This document shows positions 47,522-59,214 of a DNA stretch of 64,000 nt, piece after piece (within the stretch, counting starts at the first letter, position 1; each line of letters begins with the position of its first letter). Source of the DNA: Straminergon stramineum. Taxonomy: Eukaryota; Streptophyta; Bryopsida; Hypnales; Calliergonaceae. Below the pieces are notes generated by a model that made no database searches, was not told the DNA's origin, and saw nothing but the letters and a program-made list of their open reading frames with translations. Position numbers and translations under genes: made by a program. The stretch lies in the NCBI GenBank assembly GCA_963920665.1, contig OY987267.1, forward strand, positions 2,542,001 through 2,606,000. The letters are read 5' to 3'.

Positions 47522-50500
47522 ATGGATGTATCGCCCATGAATGAAACACAGGAGGAGACAATTCTAGAGACTCCTGGAACTGATGATACAACTCAACCTG
47601 ATATTGAAGTTCAGGAAGAGGGAGACTTGATGGAAGACGATGTTGAAGAGGACGAAGAGAAGGAATTGCTTGAGGATGAACTCCGCCATCTACAGAAAGT
47701 GGACTCCGTGGCTACAATTGTGATGTTGAGGGTGAAACCAGAAAAGCTATTTCGACTTCCAATTCCTTTGTGTCGACTCGTGGCTATGCCCATGGTGAGG
47801 CCTACACTTTCCTGTGATATCAAAAAGCTTGAGACTGATTTTGTCTTTGGATATCGTCAAGGTGCTGCAATATTTTATGTGTCCACAACGAACGAGGCTG
47901 GTGAGTCAATGGAATTCACAAAGGAAGAGATGAATGCTTGGGATCCTCTATGGAAAAAAGAGAATGACACCTTCAACAAGTATGTCCAATCCGTCGCTCC
48001 ATTGAATTACTTGAAGAATTTGAAGTTCTTCGTTTGCAACGGAAATCACCGTTTGTAAGCATGGATGAACTACATCTCGAGGGTCGAATTCCTAAATCCC
48101 ACATTTCATTGTGCTGTTGACTGCATTGTCCTTGATACAAAGGGCAAAATTGAGTTGGTCATGCAAGTAATGCATGACATCAACAAGTAAGTAGCCTCTC
48201 CAAATTATTTGTTTCACCCTTCTTCATGAAGTTCCTATGATGAAATCATTGTGAGTGATTAATTTGAGAACATGGTTTGAAATGCAGATCAATAGAGGAC
48301 TCCCATGTGAAGACAAATCTAGTCCATACTCTCTACCGGGTGCAAAAGTACGGCCTCCAACCACTAGAAAAGTTTAAAGAGATGTTACGCCCATCAGAAA
48401 TGAAACGATGTGGGATACAACCTACAAGAAAATCATGGTATTCTATGCCTGCTGAGATCTTCACCTCATTTATTTTCCGGGTAAGAAAATTCGTCTCTCT
48501 TGTTGTGTGGTATAATTCCATCTCTCCACTATTTGGATTTTCTTATTCAATTTTGTTTATTGACAAGCCTTTGGTCCCTTGCAGCAAGAAATTGCACAGG
48601 CAGCAGATGCTGCGGTAAGGAAGTACCATGAGACCACACCCTTCGAAGATAAAAGTGATGAGGGTGTTGCTTAGGCCATGTGCATCGGAGCAAAAGAAAA
48701 GAACGCAAAGTTGTATGCAAAGATGATTAAATTGGTGGCGGTGGCTAATCCTACCAATGGACTTGGATTCTTGCAAGAGGTTTGTTATGCTTTCTTTTAG
48801 ATCATTATGACTTCTACTTTGGTGAGATATGCATTCTTTTTTTGCACGGATCTCATAGTTTTGTTTCTTTTGTAAGTTGAAAAGCATTGGAGTAACAATG
48901 AGAACCCAGAAATGACATTGGAGAAACTCCAAATGGTAACAAGTTGCAACACTACATCCTTTCACAAGATAAAGTTTTTACAATAGTGGAACTCCTCCTT
49001 ACCATCTCGTGAAGCCAGAAAATTTCCTGCACGACGTGTTTCAGAGACATATCTTGGTCCATTCTTGAACAAGTGTGTTTGGTACGCAGGGTTAAGTTAC
49101 TGAGTCTTCATGTTGTATTTCATTTAGTGATGTGTACTATTGAATGTTGTATTTGGATAATACAAAGAAAATATAGGATTTCACAAAAAGTAAAGGTTAC
49201 AATGCTATTCATTTTGCAGATTGAAGATGCAGCCGTCGAGTACTTCGAGGGAGTGATCCGGCAAGACAACATCATCGTCAACTACAAAGTTCCAGAGCAG
49301 CTTGAGTACTTAGCGGAGTACGTGGAGGGGTGGCGAAGGAAGATATGGGATCAGGGCTTCGGACCATATTTCAAAGGAGCGAATTACTTCAAGAAGGGAG
49401 ATTCGTTTTTGAATTATGAGGGGTCAAATTTGGCCGTTCGAAGAGTTCTTTTTCGGTAAGTTGACAAGGATCAAAAAATTGATTTTCTCTATATATGAAC
49501 CACGCATTCTAAGAGTGAATTAACATTATGTCTTTAGAGCCATTAATGAACTAAAATTAGTACATGAAATGAATTGAGATAACTAGAATTTGGAATATGT
49601 AAAAGTATCTTCCAAACTGCCCATAGATTCGACTATGGTTTTGTAGATACATTTAGGTATCCGAATGAAGTTCTCATGATCTTCCAAATTGTTTTTATGA
49701 CATTATTCATTTGTTGTTAGGTTTTCCAAATATTGGTAATATTTTATTCTTGTATATAATAATGGATACTACTATTTCAATTGATGGCTTCTTTGTGCCA
49801 TATATGAAGATATTGAATTTCATCTACTTTGGCTTTTCAGTTTCTACTTTTTGACTAATGAATATGTGCTCTTGGATTGCAGTTATTTCAAGCATGAACT
49901 TGAAGCAAAGGGTGCAATCGCTCGAAAAGACTTGCCTCCATTCTTGTCTACATGGCTAGACCGCAGTTCCGTGGATTGCATGTATACACCAAATCAATTG
50001 CGCACCTTCACCACAGCTCACCTCAATGCCGGAGGATGGTATTTAGATTGCTCCCTCACCTTCACTCATCCTCAGGAGCTGCAGCTATGGGCATCTTTGG
50101 AGGGTAAAGGTGCTATTGACTTGGAGGTTGATGAGTTTATAGGCTTGACAGACAGACAAAGGAAGAGGGCTATTGCTCGGAGGGAGGCCAATGATAAAAA
50201 GAAAGAAGCTCATTTCACTGACATTGTTACCGCAAAGGAAAAAAAAGAGGCAGAGCGGTTGGCAAAGTTGGTAGAGAAGGAGAAAGAGAAAGAGAAGGAA
50301 GAGAAGGGAAAGGGGAGAGGCAAGAAGAAAGTCAATGGAAGTGGCACAATCCCAGCATCTTTGACTGTGGACCAAAGTTCTCACATGCAAGGCGGATCTT
50401 AGAGTGGTGTGAAGAGAAAGGTAGAAGTATTGGAACTAACAAAAGATGTAATCACTCATGGTACACAAGCAATTGTTCTTAGCAAAGATGAGGCATGCAA

Positions 50501-52076
50501 CACTGAGGATTTAATCCTCAACAATTCTGTTGAAGACCTCGTGGACAACATGAAAGCCGACCTACCTAATTGGTATACGGAGGTGATGGAATTCTTGAAG
50601 AAGGTACAAAAATTTTCATTTTTAAATGTATATTCATGTAAGAGGTAAAAGACATTAACATGATTTGAGTCTATGATTAATATGTGGAGATATCACATGT
50701 TTGCAGCTTTCAACAAGGAAGCCACGTATGTATAATGGAAAAGTGAATCGGAGGTCGGGAGTGGACCTCATCATTTATGACTGCCCAGAGAATTTGCCTG
50801 TGCCAGGAGTGGATTGTCCAAAAGGTAAGGTGCCCACATGGAATGTGGACGAAGAGCAAGAGGCTCTAAATTCGGCATGTGCTTTTGCAGAGAAGCATCT
50901 TCAGGACAATGGTTGCATCATAGTATTTCACTCATGGTGCGCGGATTCAAAGGGAGATATTGCCGGAATGTATGAAACTTATTCGTTCGTGAAGATCAAG
51001 GAATTGATGGGCGTGAATCGTCTCCTCTTGACCTCGGCTATTGACAACAATACCATAGTAAATTTTCTACTCCTCTTTACCCTAATTTTGCTATTTGTTA
51101 AACCATATTGTTATATTCATTTCTGATACATATATTTGTCTTCATGACTTGTAGACACAAAAATTTGGAATCAATATCATGGTGAAGAACCTCCGTGACC
51201 AAGGGGAATCACAATTCTCTTTCAAACGCACAGCCGTAATGAAGAAGGCAAGTATCGACCTTGTATCCAACAACATGCTGACAAACTACACTTTCGAGGA
51301 TAACATGGCGATGAATGGCTCAAAACCATGGCGGGCGGGTCGTGAAAAGGACCCACGTTTTTTACAGATGCTTCTTGAAGCTACGACTGTCGAAGGAGAT
51401 TTGGTTCTAGATTGTAGCGCATCTACTGGTGAGGATCAAATTTAATTCTTTCATTTTTTAATTCCCCATTGCAAGAAAGAGTCAATCAACTAATACATTT
51501 GATTTGTTGATTTTAGGTGCCTCAATTATTGCTTGTCGTGCTAGCGGACGCCACATTGTGGCATTAGAGGAGAATAAAGACATTTTTGATGCCCTCCTCC
51601 TACCAATGACAAGGGCTACTCCAACCGTGGCAACGACACAAGTACCTCCACCAGTTGTGGCATCCCAAGACCCTGACATTGCACCCGTGGTGGCCAAGAA
51701 GTTTACTCGGAAGACACAATTCAGTAAGTAAGTTTGCAAAGTTTTTAGTTCTTTCTTTGCATGGTCATTTTCACATTCTGTAATTCTAACATTGTATCCA
51801 TGTATCTATTGCAGTCAACGACGATTGATGTCGGCAGATGTGATGATGAAGAATCAAAGTCTTCTCTGCAGTCCTGAGAAGCCTTTTCAACTTCCAATAT
51901 ATGCCGAGCAGATAGCATCTGCTTTTGTTGATTTTGGTTGCTCTAAACCAAAACGCAAGAAAGAGACGTACGCTTTGAATGTTTTAGAGTTCATAGATAG
52001 GTCAGCATCGAAGGATAGAGAGACTTCATATTCATCTACAAACGAGGATTTTGCAACTGAGTCCACTGCCACTTAG
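47522..52076 (+). pseudogene. ParB-like domain plus permuted amino-methyltransferase, ten exons, interrupted by stops
   Basis: Exons: 47522-48186, 48288-48480, 48585-48779, 48885-about 49080, 49220-49455, 49883-50603, 50707-51057, 51155-51428, 51517-51727, 51815-52076. All junctions are in phase except the exon 4 donor, which I cannot fix; about 1,100 codons. Exon 1 has an acidic N-terminus, then a ParB/Srx-like domain (RPTLSCDIKKLETDFVFGYR ... FFVCNGNHRL). Exon 6 has a Lys/Glu coiled-coil. Exons 7-9 follow beta-class N6A/N4C methyltransferase order: motif IV-like IIYDCPENLP (50773-50802), NGCIIVFHSW, a KDPRFLQMLLEAT motif-X-like helix, then motif-I-like VLDCSASTGASIIAC and GRHIVALEEN. Usual motifs are (D/N/S)PP(Y/F/W) and DPFxGSGT, so activity is doubtful. 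Stops: TAA 48056, TAG 48672, TAG 48984, TAG 50400. Confidence 0.65.
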
Positions 52077-52105
52077 ACTCCTGAGATTGACAAATCTCAG
52101 GAGTC
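52076..52105 (+). terminator. Perfect 13-bp hairpin at the stop codon of the methyltransferase gene
   Basis: GACTCCTGAGATT and AATCTCAGGAGTC pair perfectly around a 4-nt loop. The stem starts on the last base of the stop codon TAG (52074-52076). In RNA it would form a strong stem at the start of the 3' UTR. Whether it acts in 3' end formation, stability or nothing is unknown. Confidence 0.55.
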
Positions 52106-52320
52106 AAACTATTATGTATGGATTTTTATTATTATTGGATTTGTGTGTTTTATGGCTACATCTTCGGTGTTCTATTGTCCATTCACACTTTGTATCATCT
52201 CATTTGTAACAAAAAGAAATTTAATTTGATTGTTGCTAAAATCTTGGAAAAATTAATTGCAAGTGCCTCACAATTCCACAAAATGACCTCCAAATTATGA
52301 ACTCTTCGACTTCCCTAAAC

Positions 52321-52411
52321 CCACGGTCATAGGTCCTTCATCCATTTTTTCATCAAAAAAAGTTTCCCACTCACAAGCTCACGCTCACAGGCTTGCCTGC
52401 TAGCAACCCTG
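52321..52411 (-). repeat. MULE right terminal and subterminal inverted repeat
   Basis: Read inward from 52411: CAGGGTTGCTAGCAGGCAAGC, then CTGTGAGCGTGAGCTTGTGAG, then GGGAAAC and GACCTATGACCGT. The order is the same as at the left end with about 115 bp less between blocks. Confidence 0.75.
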
Positions 52412-52421
52412 CATCTATAAG
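52412..52421 (+). repeat. Right target-site duplication of the MULE
   Basis: CATCTATAAG, identical to 36215-36224. Confidence 0.85.
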
Positions 52422-52679
52422 TACCTTGAAAGTCATTGTAATGTAGATTTTGCCTACTCTACAAAACCCAAGGAAATATAGTATAGGGAGGTAATTCCTA
52501 TGGAAAGGTCAATAAGTTTAACGTTTGCGTGACTAAGGTCACTCGTTTTCGTATTTTGAATATTTACCTACATATCTTTACGGTTTGATTGAAATAACCT
52601 ATGGAAATACTTTCAATGTCAATTTTTCACTGTCCAAAATCCCGATGCTATATTATAGACTCAATGGATGACGTCACAG

Positions 52680-55000
52680 TCCTATCTAATGTGTGGCTCA
52701 TGTCAATTCTCAAGTCAATTTGTCAGGGAATCGTCAATTTGTCTTTATGCTTGCTCTAGCCACTTAATATTAATATTGTATAAATATTTACCAAATACCA
52801 ATTAACTTGCACATAAATTCCATCCTCTTTTCTTTCTCTCATCCGTCTAAACCGTATTAATTTAATTGCAACTTTTATTTTATAAAATAATTCGGTCTCC
52901 TAATTCCGTGCAATCAAAAATTTCAAAGGAAGGAATTAGTTCTTTCTTGGGGCTTGAGTAATTCTTCACGTCAGCCCATTTCGCTCTATTCTTTCTTTGA
53001 AGTCAATTTATCTTTGAGCTTGTATGGAGTTGAGTCAATTGGCCTTGATATCAATCCACAGCCATACAACCAAGAAACTAGACCTATCACCGTGCACAAG
53101 GTCTAATACAAAGCCCAATTGACTTTCCACCTACCTCCAACTACACTATTGACTTGACTCTCTTTTATATCAAAGCAAATCTCTTCTATTGGATATGCTT
53201 TATATATGATTTGACTTACTTTTTAGATTTCAATTATAATACTTTTAGCTTGAACCATATAACTTAATTTAATTCTCAATTAGATTTATCGATTTACTTT
53301 ACATGCTACACTTGTTGCAACTAGACCATATCTATTTAGAAATGGCAAATAGACTTACTCAACTTTTTGTCAATTAGACTTAATTGGTTAGTCGGATTAA
53401 TGCATTGTAAATTTACACAACTAGTGTAGCCAACTGAATTCTACAACTATCAAATGGATTGCTCATTGTTTCATTTCAATTTGATAGAATACACACTTCT
53501 TGTCCTTAACATTTAGTCCCCAAATCACAATTTCAAGTTTGTTAAGCATGCATTGCTATTTATTATTTTTATACACCTACACATCAATATTGTCAATTAA
53601 ACATTTTCACACTGCAATAAGCTAATAGACATTTCACATACAAAATCACTATTGGATCACAAATGGGGTTTTACCATAAAGTCCTCACACACCAGTACTT
53701 ACTCAGTACAATCAATTGGACTTTTACACAACTGAACATAGTTATATGGACTAGACAAATTGATTTTACACATTACTCCATCTAGTTAACAGGTTACGAA
53801 AATTCACTCTTCTGTTCACAACTACTACAATTAGTATCTGATTTTATACATCATCAAATTGACTTGACCTAAATCCCTTCTTACACAAGACTAGATTAAT
53901 TCTATTGTCACTAATTTGTTTTGATTACTGCCTTAGCAACACAACATGATCTTGCTTCTAATTTATCAATTTGACCAGCATTACTTTATCCAATGAAACT
54001 CACAATTTTCCAAGAAAAGAATAGTCTGGCCTTACTCAGACATTCTAAGACAGTCAACTAGACTGGTATTTCACAGTGAATGCCCGAATACATTCTCAAC
54101 TAATTTTGATCATCCAATGGACTTCAATAATTCATGCAACTTATCCTGCAATGCCAGATACTAAATCCAAATATTTTCATGTTAACTCCATATTTTAATT
54201 TCTCCAATTTCACAATTCAATCAATTCAACCACACAACACTATAAGACTTAATCACAACATATTCACCATTAGTTATAAGCTAATTCACTCCACTTGACA
54301 TAATTCACTCACATCTTAATGCAAGTATGGCTCACCTCTAATTTGACCCAATATAATTTTCAACAGACCAAAGCACACAATCAAATTGACCATATTCACA
54401 GTCCACTAACACAAGCATTAGTACACAATCAATTAGCTTGTAAATTCAAGAACATACACATACATGCAAATATTTAGTAATAATCAAGGATACACATACA
54501 CACAAATTACTACACATCAATTAGACTTCCATGCAATTCACCAATTCTCCAAGTCGACTAGATTTCAGCTCCACAGTTCACCCCACAGCAACACAAGCTG
54601 AATCACTCAACCAAATAAACAAGTACAACTTTCTCAACAAAAACAAATTGACAATTACAAATTTTAAGGCTTGAGAATTTTTACAAAACTTAGTCACAAG
54701 AATACAGTGAGTCATACGACTTGTATGAACTAAACTAAAATCAAATCGACCTTTAGACTTGTAGTCCCAAAATTGGGAAGATGACTTTTCGTAAAGAGCT
54801 ACAACTATTCAATTTGACTTTTAAATCTTTATCAATTCGCCTTGCTTCAAATCCCAGCAAATCCACCCATTCAATTCTAATGAAAGTTTACATTGCTAAT
54901 TGACTTACTAATGAAAATGAGGAGAATTGACAACCCAATTTACACTTGAAAAATCAAATTGACACAAAATTAAAAAATTTACAGCACTACAGTCATTCAA
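52680..55000. repeat. 2.3-kb stretch dense in AATTGACTT-like words
   Basis: Variants of TCAATTGACTT / AAGTCAATTTG recur every 50-100 bases in both orientations, with much substitution between. No gene is visible. This could be the subterminal array of a decayed DNA transposon or an old degenerate satellite. No termini were found. Confidence 0.45.
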
Positions 55001-55560
55001 TGGACACTTGAGTCTTCCAACTTGTTATAGAATTAACTATTTGGTTCCTTTGAGATCCAAAAGTAGTTTCGAAATTGTGAAATTCAAAAATAAATAAATG
55101 AAAATCCAAGAAGAATTTGTAGTCTTATTGGGAATCATTATTTGGAATTTTTTATAGAGCATCATATGTAAAAAATTTAATCTAAAAAATACAAATGCAT
55201 GTGGAAGTGTTAGAAGCTTATATATGACCATGTTCTGAGTTGCCGTCCACCTAAGGGGAACAATAAACAAGTAGAGGGGTCTTTTGTGGGCAAAATGACA
55301 AGAAAAATGTCTATATGGCTTGCCAATATCATTGTCGCAAAAAAAAATGGTTGGAAAGAAATATGGTATCTTGATTGTTGTACAACAAATTTTTATGTAT
55401 AATCAAAGTTTTTGTGACATTTTATGACATTTTTCTATCCACTTACACTTAATATGATACTTGGAGCCTACACCTTTACTATTATAGGCTTTGATTTATG
55501 AAGAATATTGCATTCAAGAACTTATAGGCATTTTCAATAAAAGATTATATCCCCCCAAAT
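55000..55560. other. AT-rich DNA without recognised gene
   Basis: No exon-like signal or repeat boundary seen. Confidence 0.4.
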
Positions 55561-55562
55561 TT

Positions 55563-58395
55563 CACTACAAGAAAATGGGGGTGTAAATGACTGCAAAGAA
55601 TGACTACTAAGAAGTCATTCTCGACAAATTTGACTTCGGAATGACTAGGGGCCTTGAAGTCATAACGGACAAGTCATTCTTGAAATGACTACGATTATAT
55701 TATCACCATCCATTTCAACGTTGGATGAAGAATGGATGAGAGGGTCTACATGGCTAATGAGGTGGACAAGCAAATTTTTAGGAAAGGTCATGCAACTGCC
55801 CATTTTTGAAGGATTTTTTGTTGATGTGGATGTCCATGTCAGCCAATTATGTAGTCATTTTGCAGTCATGATGGAGTCTGAGGGTAGCTGATGTGGACAT
55901 CCACGTCAAAGTCATCTATAAGTCATTACATAGTCATTTCGCAGTCCAAGCACTGTTGATGTGGAAATCCATGTCAGAGTCATGTGTAAGTCATTGTGAA
56001 GTCATTCTATAGTCATTCTCAAGTGGTATGAATTTAAGGTTCAAGTTTCTCTCCAAGGGCATCAAAAGTCATTTTCTTATCATTTTCAATTCATTGAGAT
56101 GTGGACAAAAAAGACTATAATGACAATTGCATGGAGAGTAGTCATTTTGTAGTCACATATGAGTACATTCAAGCTTCCACAATGATACACCATATACAAT
56201 ACACCATACCTCATACACAATACACCATACATCATATTTTGCATACATGTTGGATGGCTTCCACAACTAGTGAATGTGTGAGTAAGGTGAGGTAAAATGA
56301 CAAGACCTTTATAGAAGTACGATAGTAGGAGGCAAGACGAACCATGTGGGATAAGGAAAAACGCAGGAATTGTGTTAGAAGTAAAATTTCAGACCTCATT
56401 GAGACATAAGAGATTAAATTTTTTCAAAAAAAATTGTACTAATAAAAGTTGGGAAATCAATTTCCATTTCATCTCCAAAAATCCATTTTAGATTTTGTGC
56501 CTCAAATCAAAAGTTATAGACAAATTTGCTAAAGGAATTAGAATAGATTAGAACATGATCAATATTAGGGTCACCTATTCAATTTTCCTAAAATAAGGAA
56601 GTATATAGTTGTCCTAGGTCTTCTCACTTCATGCAAGGAATGTGTGATAATGACTACACAAGATGTTCACAAATTACATAATGAATCAAAGTGTACAAAG
56701 CACCGAAGTAGTAGTAGAATAGGTGCACAATAGTCGAAGACTTATGAGTAGTGATTTGGTAGTCACAAGAAGTCATTCTATAATGGCATTAGAGTTATGA
56801 TGTTGTCATTTGTGTAAAGGAGAAATGGGACTCAACAACTATTGTTGACTCCATCTAAATACTTTAGTATATGTTTGTTGGGACCCTAGTAATTCAAATG
56901 TGAATCACATGAAGTATTCAAAAGTAGTATAATGGCAATGGTGCAAGTTTTAAGAAATCATCATTGGCATATCAATAGGAATTTGGACCCTAAGGACAAA
57001 GACAATATATACCAACAAATGGAAAGGCCAGCCACCGACAATGCATGATTTCAAAGAAAAAGATGTTAGTCGACTATAACAATACATATATGTGCTATTG
57101 TAGTTGTTTGGCATCTTTTGATTCAGTTCATTGACAAGCTAGTTTGATCCCAAGGAGGTTCTATGTGAACAACATAGTTAGAAAGCATACTAGAAGGTCA
57201 TCATTTTTTTTTATATAATAGTCGTTTAGGAGTAGTTGTAGGGCTGACTGTTCCCACCGATGGCCCATTCCATCGGAGGGAGTTAATTTAGTTGGCGCCA
57301 TTGAATTGTTAGTGGAAGACAACATACTAGTATAGAAAGAGTACTAGAGTCTTTAATTGAAATTGGAGGTTTCAGCTGCCTTCTACACTTATGTAATGTC
57401 TTTGTGAACTACCGATGAAATCCATAGTACATGAGCGTTGCAATCTAATTGTGTAACTGGGGACCAAATTTCAATACTCAATGCACCCCAAATGTCGGTT
57501 TGTCGTTGCTTTGGAATCTATGACTTGCACATCACTAATTATGGTCACTTCAAGTCATTTTTTAGTAATATTGTAGAGGCCCTATAGTTGTCCAATGAAG
57601 GCACAAGGACATTAGAATTGTGGTGTAGTCATTGCGCCCATGTGTAAACTCCGTCCATTAAGTATCGTGAATCATGTGAAGCCACTATCATTTTCCATTC
57701 ATCCTATAGTACAATGTTGTTGCAAGACCAATATCCCATCTAGTCATCCTCAACCTCCATTTTTTGTTAAGTACTGATTACAATGGTACCAGAACATAGC
57801 AAAAAATGTAACCCGTAAACCTATTGGCACCCTTTGCACCTTCGTTCCCCAAGGCCTTCTAAAATCACCATATGTGAGTGTTAATGTAGTCCTGATGTAG
57901 TCGCCTATGAGTGACCCCTACTTGCAATGTTTGTGGATCTGTGTCTCCTACCTAACTACAATGCAACTCTATGATAGCACAAAGTTGCGACCGAGTAATG
58001 GGAGAACGGTTATTGTCCACGTCAAGGTGTTGACGTCCATGTTAGTAAAACAAAACTTCCGAGAATCCCTAAACATGAGACCCTACAGTCATTTTCTAGT
58101 TGCAATGCAATTGCGTGACAGTCACCATGTATAACTAGGTCATGATTGAGTCCTCTATGTAGGATTTCAGGCTTCTCCTGCCAAAAGCTTGACGATGGAC
58201 TGGATGAAAAGGACTGTGGTCATTCGGCACTCCGTCAAGTCTTCATCTTGCAGTCGCACTAACAACTAAGAAATGTCTTGAAGAAACTAGCAAAACCTAA
58301 TTTGGTGCAATTACAGAGGACGCAGTCATTGTTTAGTGAAACCGGACCTAAAGTCATTTATTGGTAGTCACAAATGTGCCCAATTTCTTGTAGTG
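55563..58395. mobile_element. Non-autonomous CACTA element (2,833 bp)
   Basis: The left end CACTACAAGAAAATGGG and the right end, inverted, CACTACAAGAAATTGGG match except at one base. Both flanks are TTT (55560-55562 and 58396-58398), a 3-bp duplication, though T-rich context makes it weak by itself. The first 650 bp are packed with AAGTCATT/TAGTCATT words and the same words recur near the right end, as expected of CACTA subterminal arrays. No transposase domain is visible inside. Confidence 0.8.
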
Positions 58396-58399
58396 TTTA

Positions 58400-58805
58400 A
58401 TTGTTTCCTATATAATGCTTGTATACATTTCTTGACGCAATATTCGTATTTGCATGTGGTTCTCAATTTTTCATTTCACACTTTTACCACTATATGTTCA
58501 AATGTTTATAATCCAAATGTCTCAATCTTGCTTAGTTTTTCTTTTTGTAACTACTTTGAGGCATTGAATTTCACATTTTTTCCTACATCACAAACAAATC
58601 CTATTTACACTCATTTTGATCCCATTTTTATTCAATGCAAATAATAAATCATAATCAATCATTATCTACACACAACTTGTCCATCACTAATTCTTCTATT
58701 TTATAAGGTGGAATTGTACACATTTTCCAAGATTTCTTCTAGAACCAATTATCTAAAAAGAATTGATTTTTAATTGTGGCCAAACCTACCTTTGGACCCC
58801 AAGGG
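58400..58805. other. AT-rich DNA without recognised gene
   Basis: A frame at 58336-58644 (102 codons) overlaps the CACTA end and has no domain signature. It was judged chance. Confidence 0.4.
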
Positions 58806-58809
58806 TTAA

Positions 58810-59210
58810 CTCCTAAAGTCCCAAGGTCTTTTTTCCATCAAAAAACCTCAAAATTGCCAATTCCATTGCAAAGAGCAAAAAAACATTTTAAATTGTTTTT
58901 TTAAATATCTAATCATAGGATCTTGTATTTGACTATTATAAAAATATGTGGAAGAAATTTCATAAGCTTTGACTATGTAGATTAAAATATTATACATAAG
59001 AATAAAACTTTATTTTATTTTATTTTTTTTCTGCCTCTTGAACTAAATTTGGACCCCAAGCATTGATTGAAGTAAAAATTATATTCCCCCAAAGCTTATG
59101 TGTTTTCCTATCTTCACAAAAAAATTCAGAAAATTACAATGAATATTGAGACTACACAAGAATTCTCCAAATCAATTTTATCCTCCAAGTGGACATAAAG
59201 GTTTCAAGGG
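58810..59210. mobile_element. TTAA-flanked element, copy E
   Basis: It begins CTCCTAAAGTCCCAAGG after TTAA (58806-58809) and ends GTTTCAAGGG before TTAA (59211-59214), which is also the left flank of the next element. It is 401 bp. Confidence 0.55.
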
Positions 59211-59214
59211 TTAA

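Larger units (their letters stand above)
36225..52411. mobile_element. Complete 16.2-kb Mutator-like (MULE) DNA transposon
   Basis: Bounded by perfect 10-bp direct repeats. The first and last 21 bases are inverted repeats matching at 14 positions (core CTAGCA-GC-AGC). They lead into GC-rich subterminal GAGCCTGTGAGC/GAGCTTGTGAG words at both ends, and further inside GACCTATGACCGT occurs at both ends. It carries a transposase reading leftward and two reading frames going rightward from a central divergent region (about 41,575-42,259). This matches the MULE pattern of 8-11-bp duplications and long subterminal inverted repeats. All three frames contain stop codons, so this copy is probably non-autonomous now, though structurally complete. 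Confidence 0.85.
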
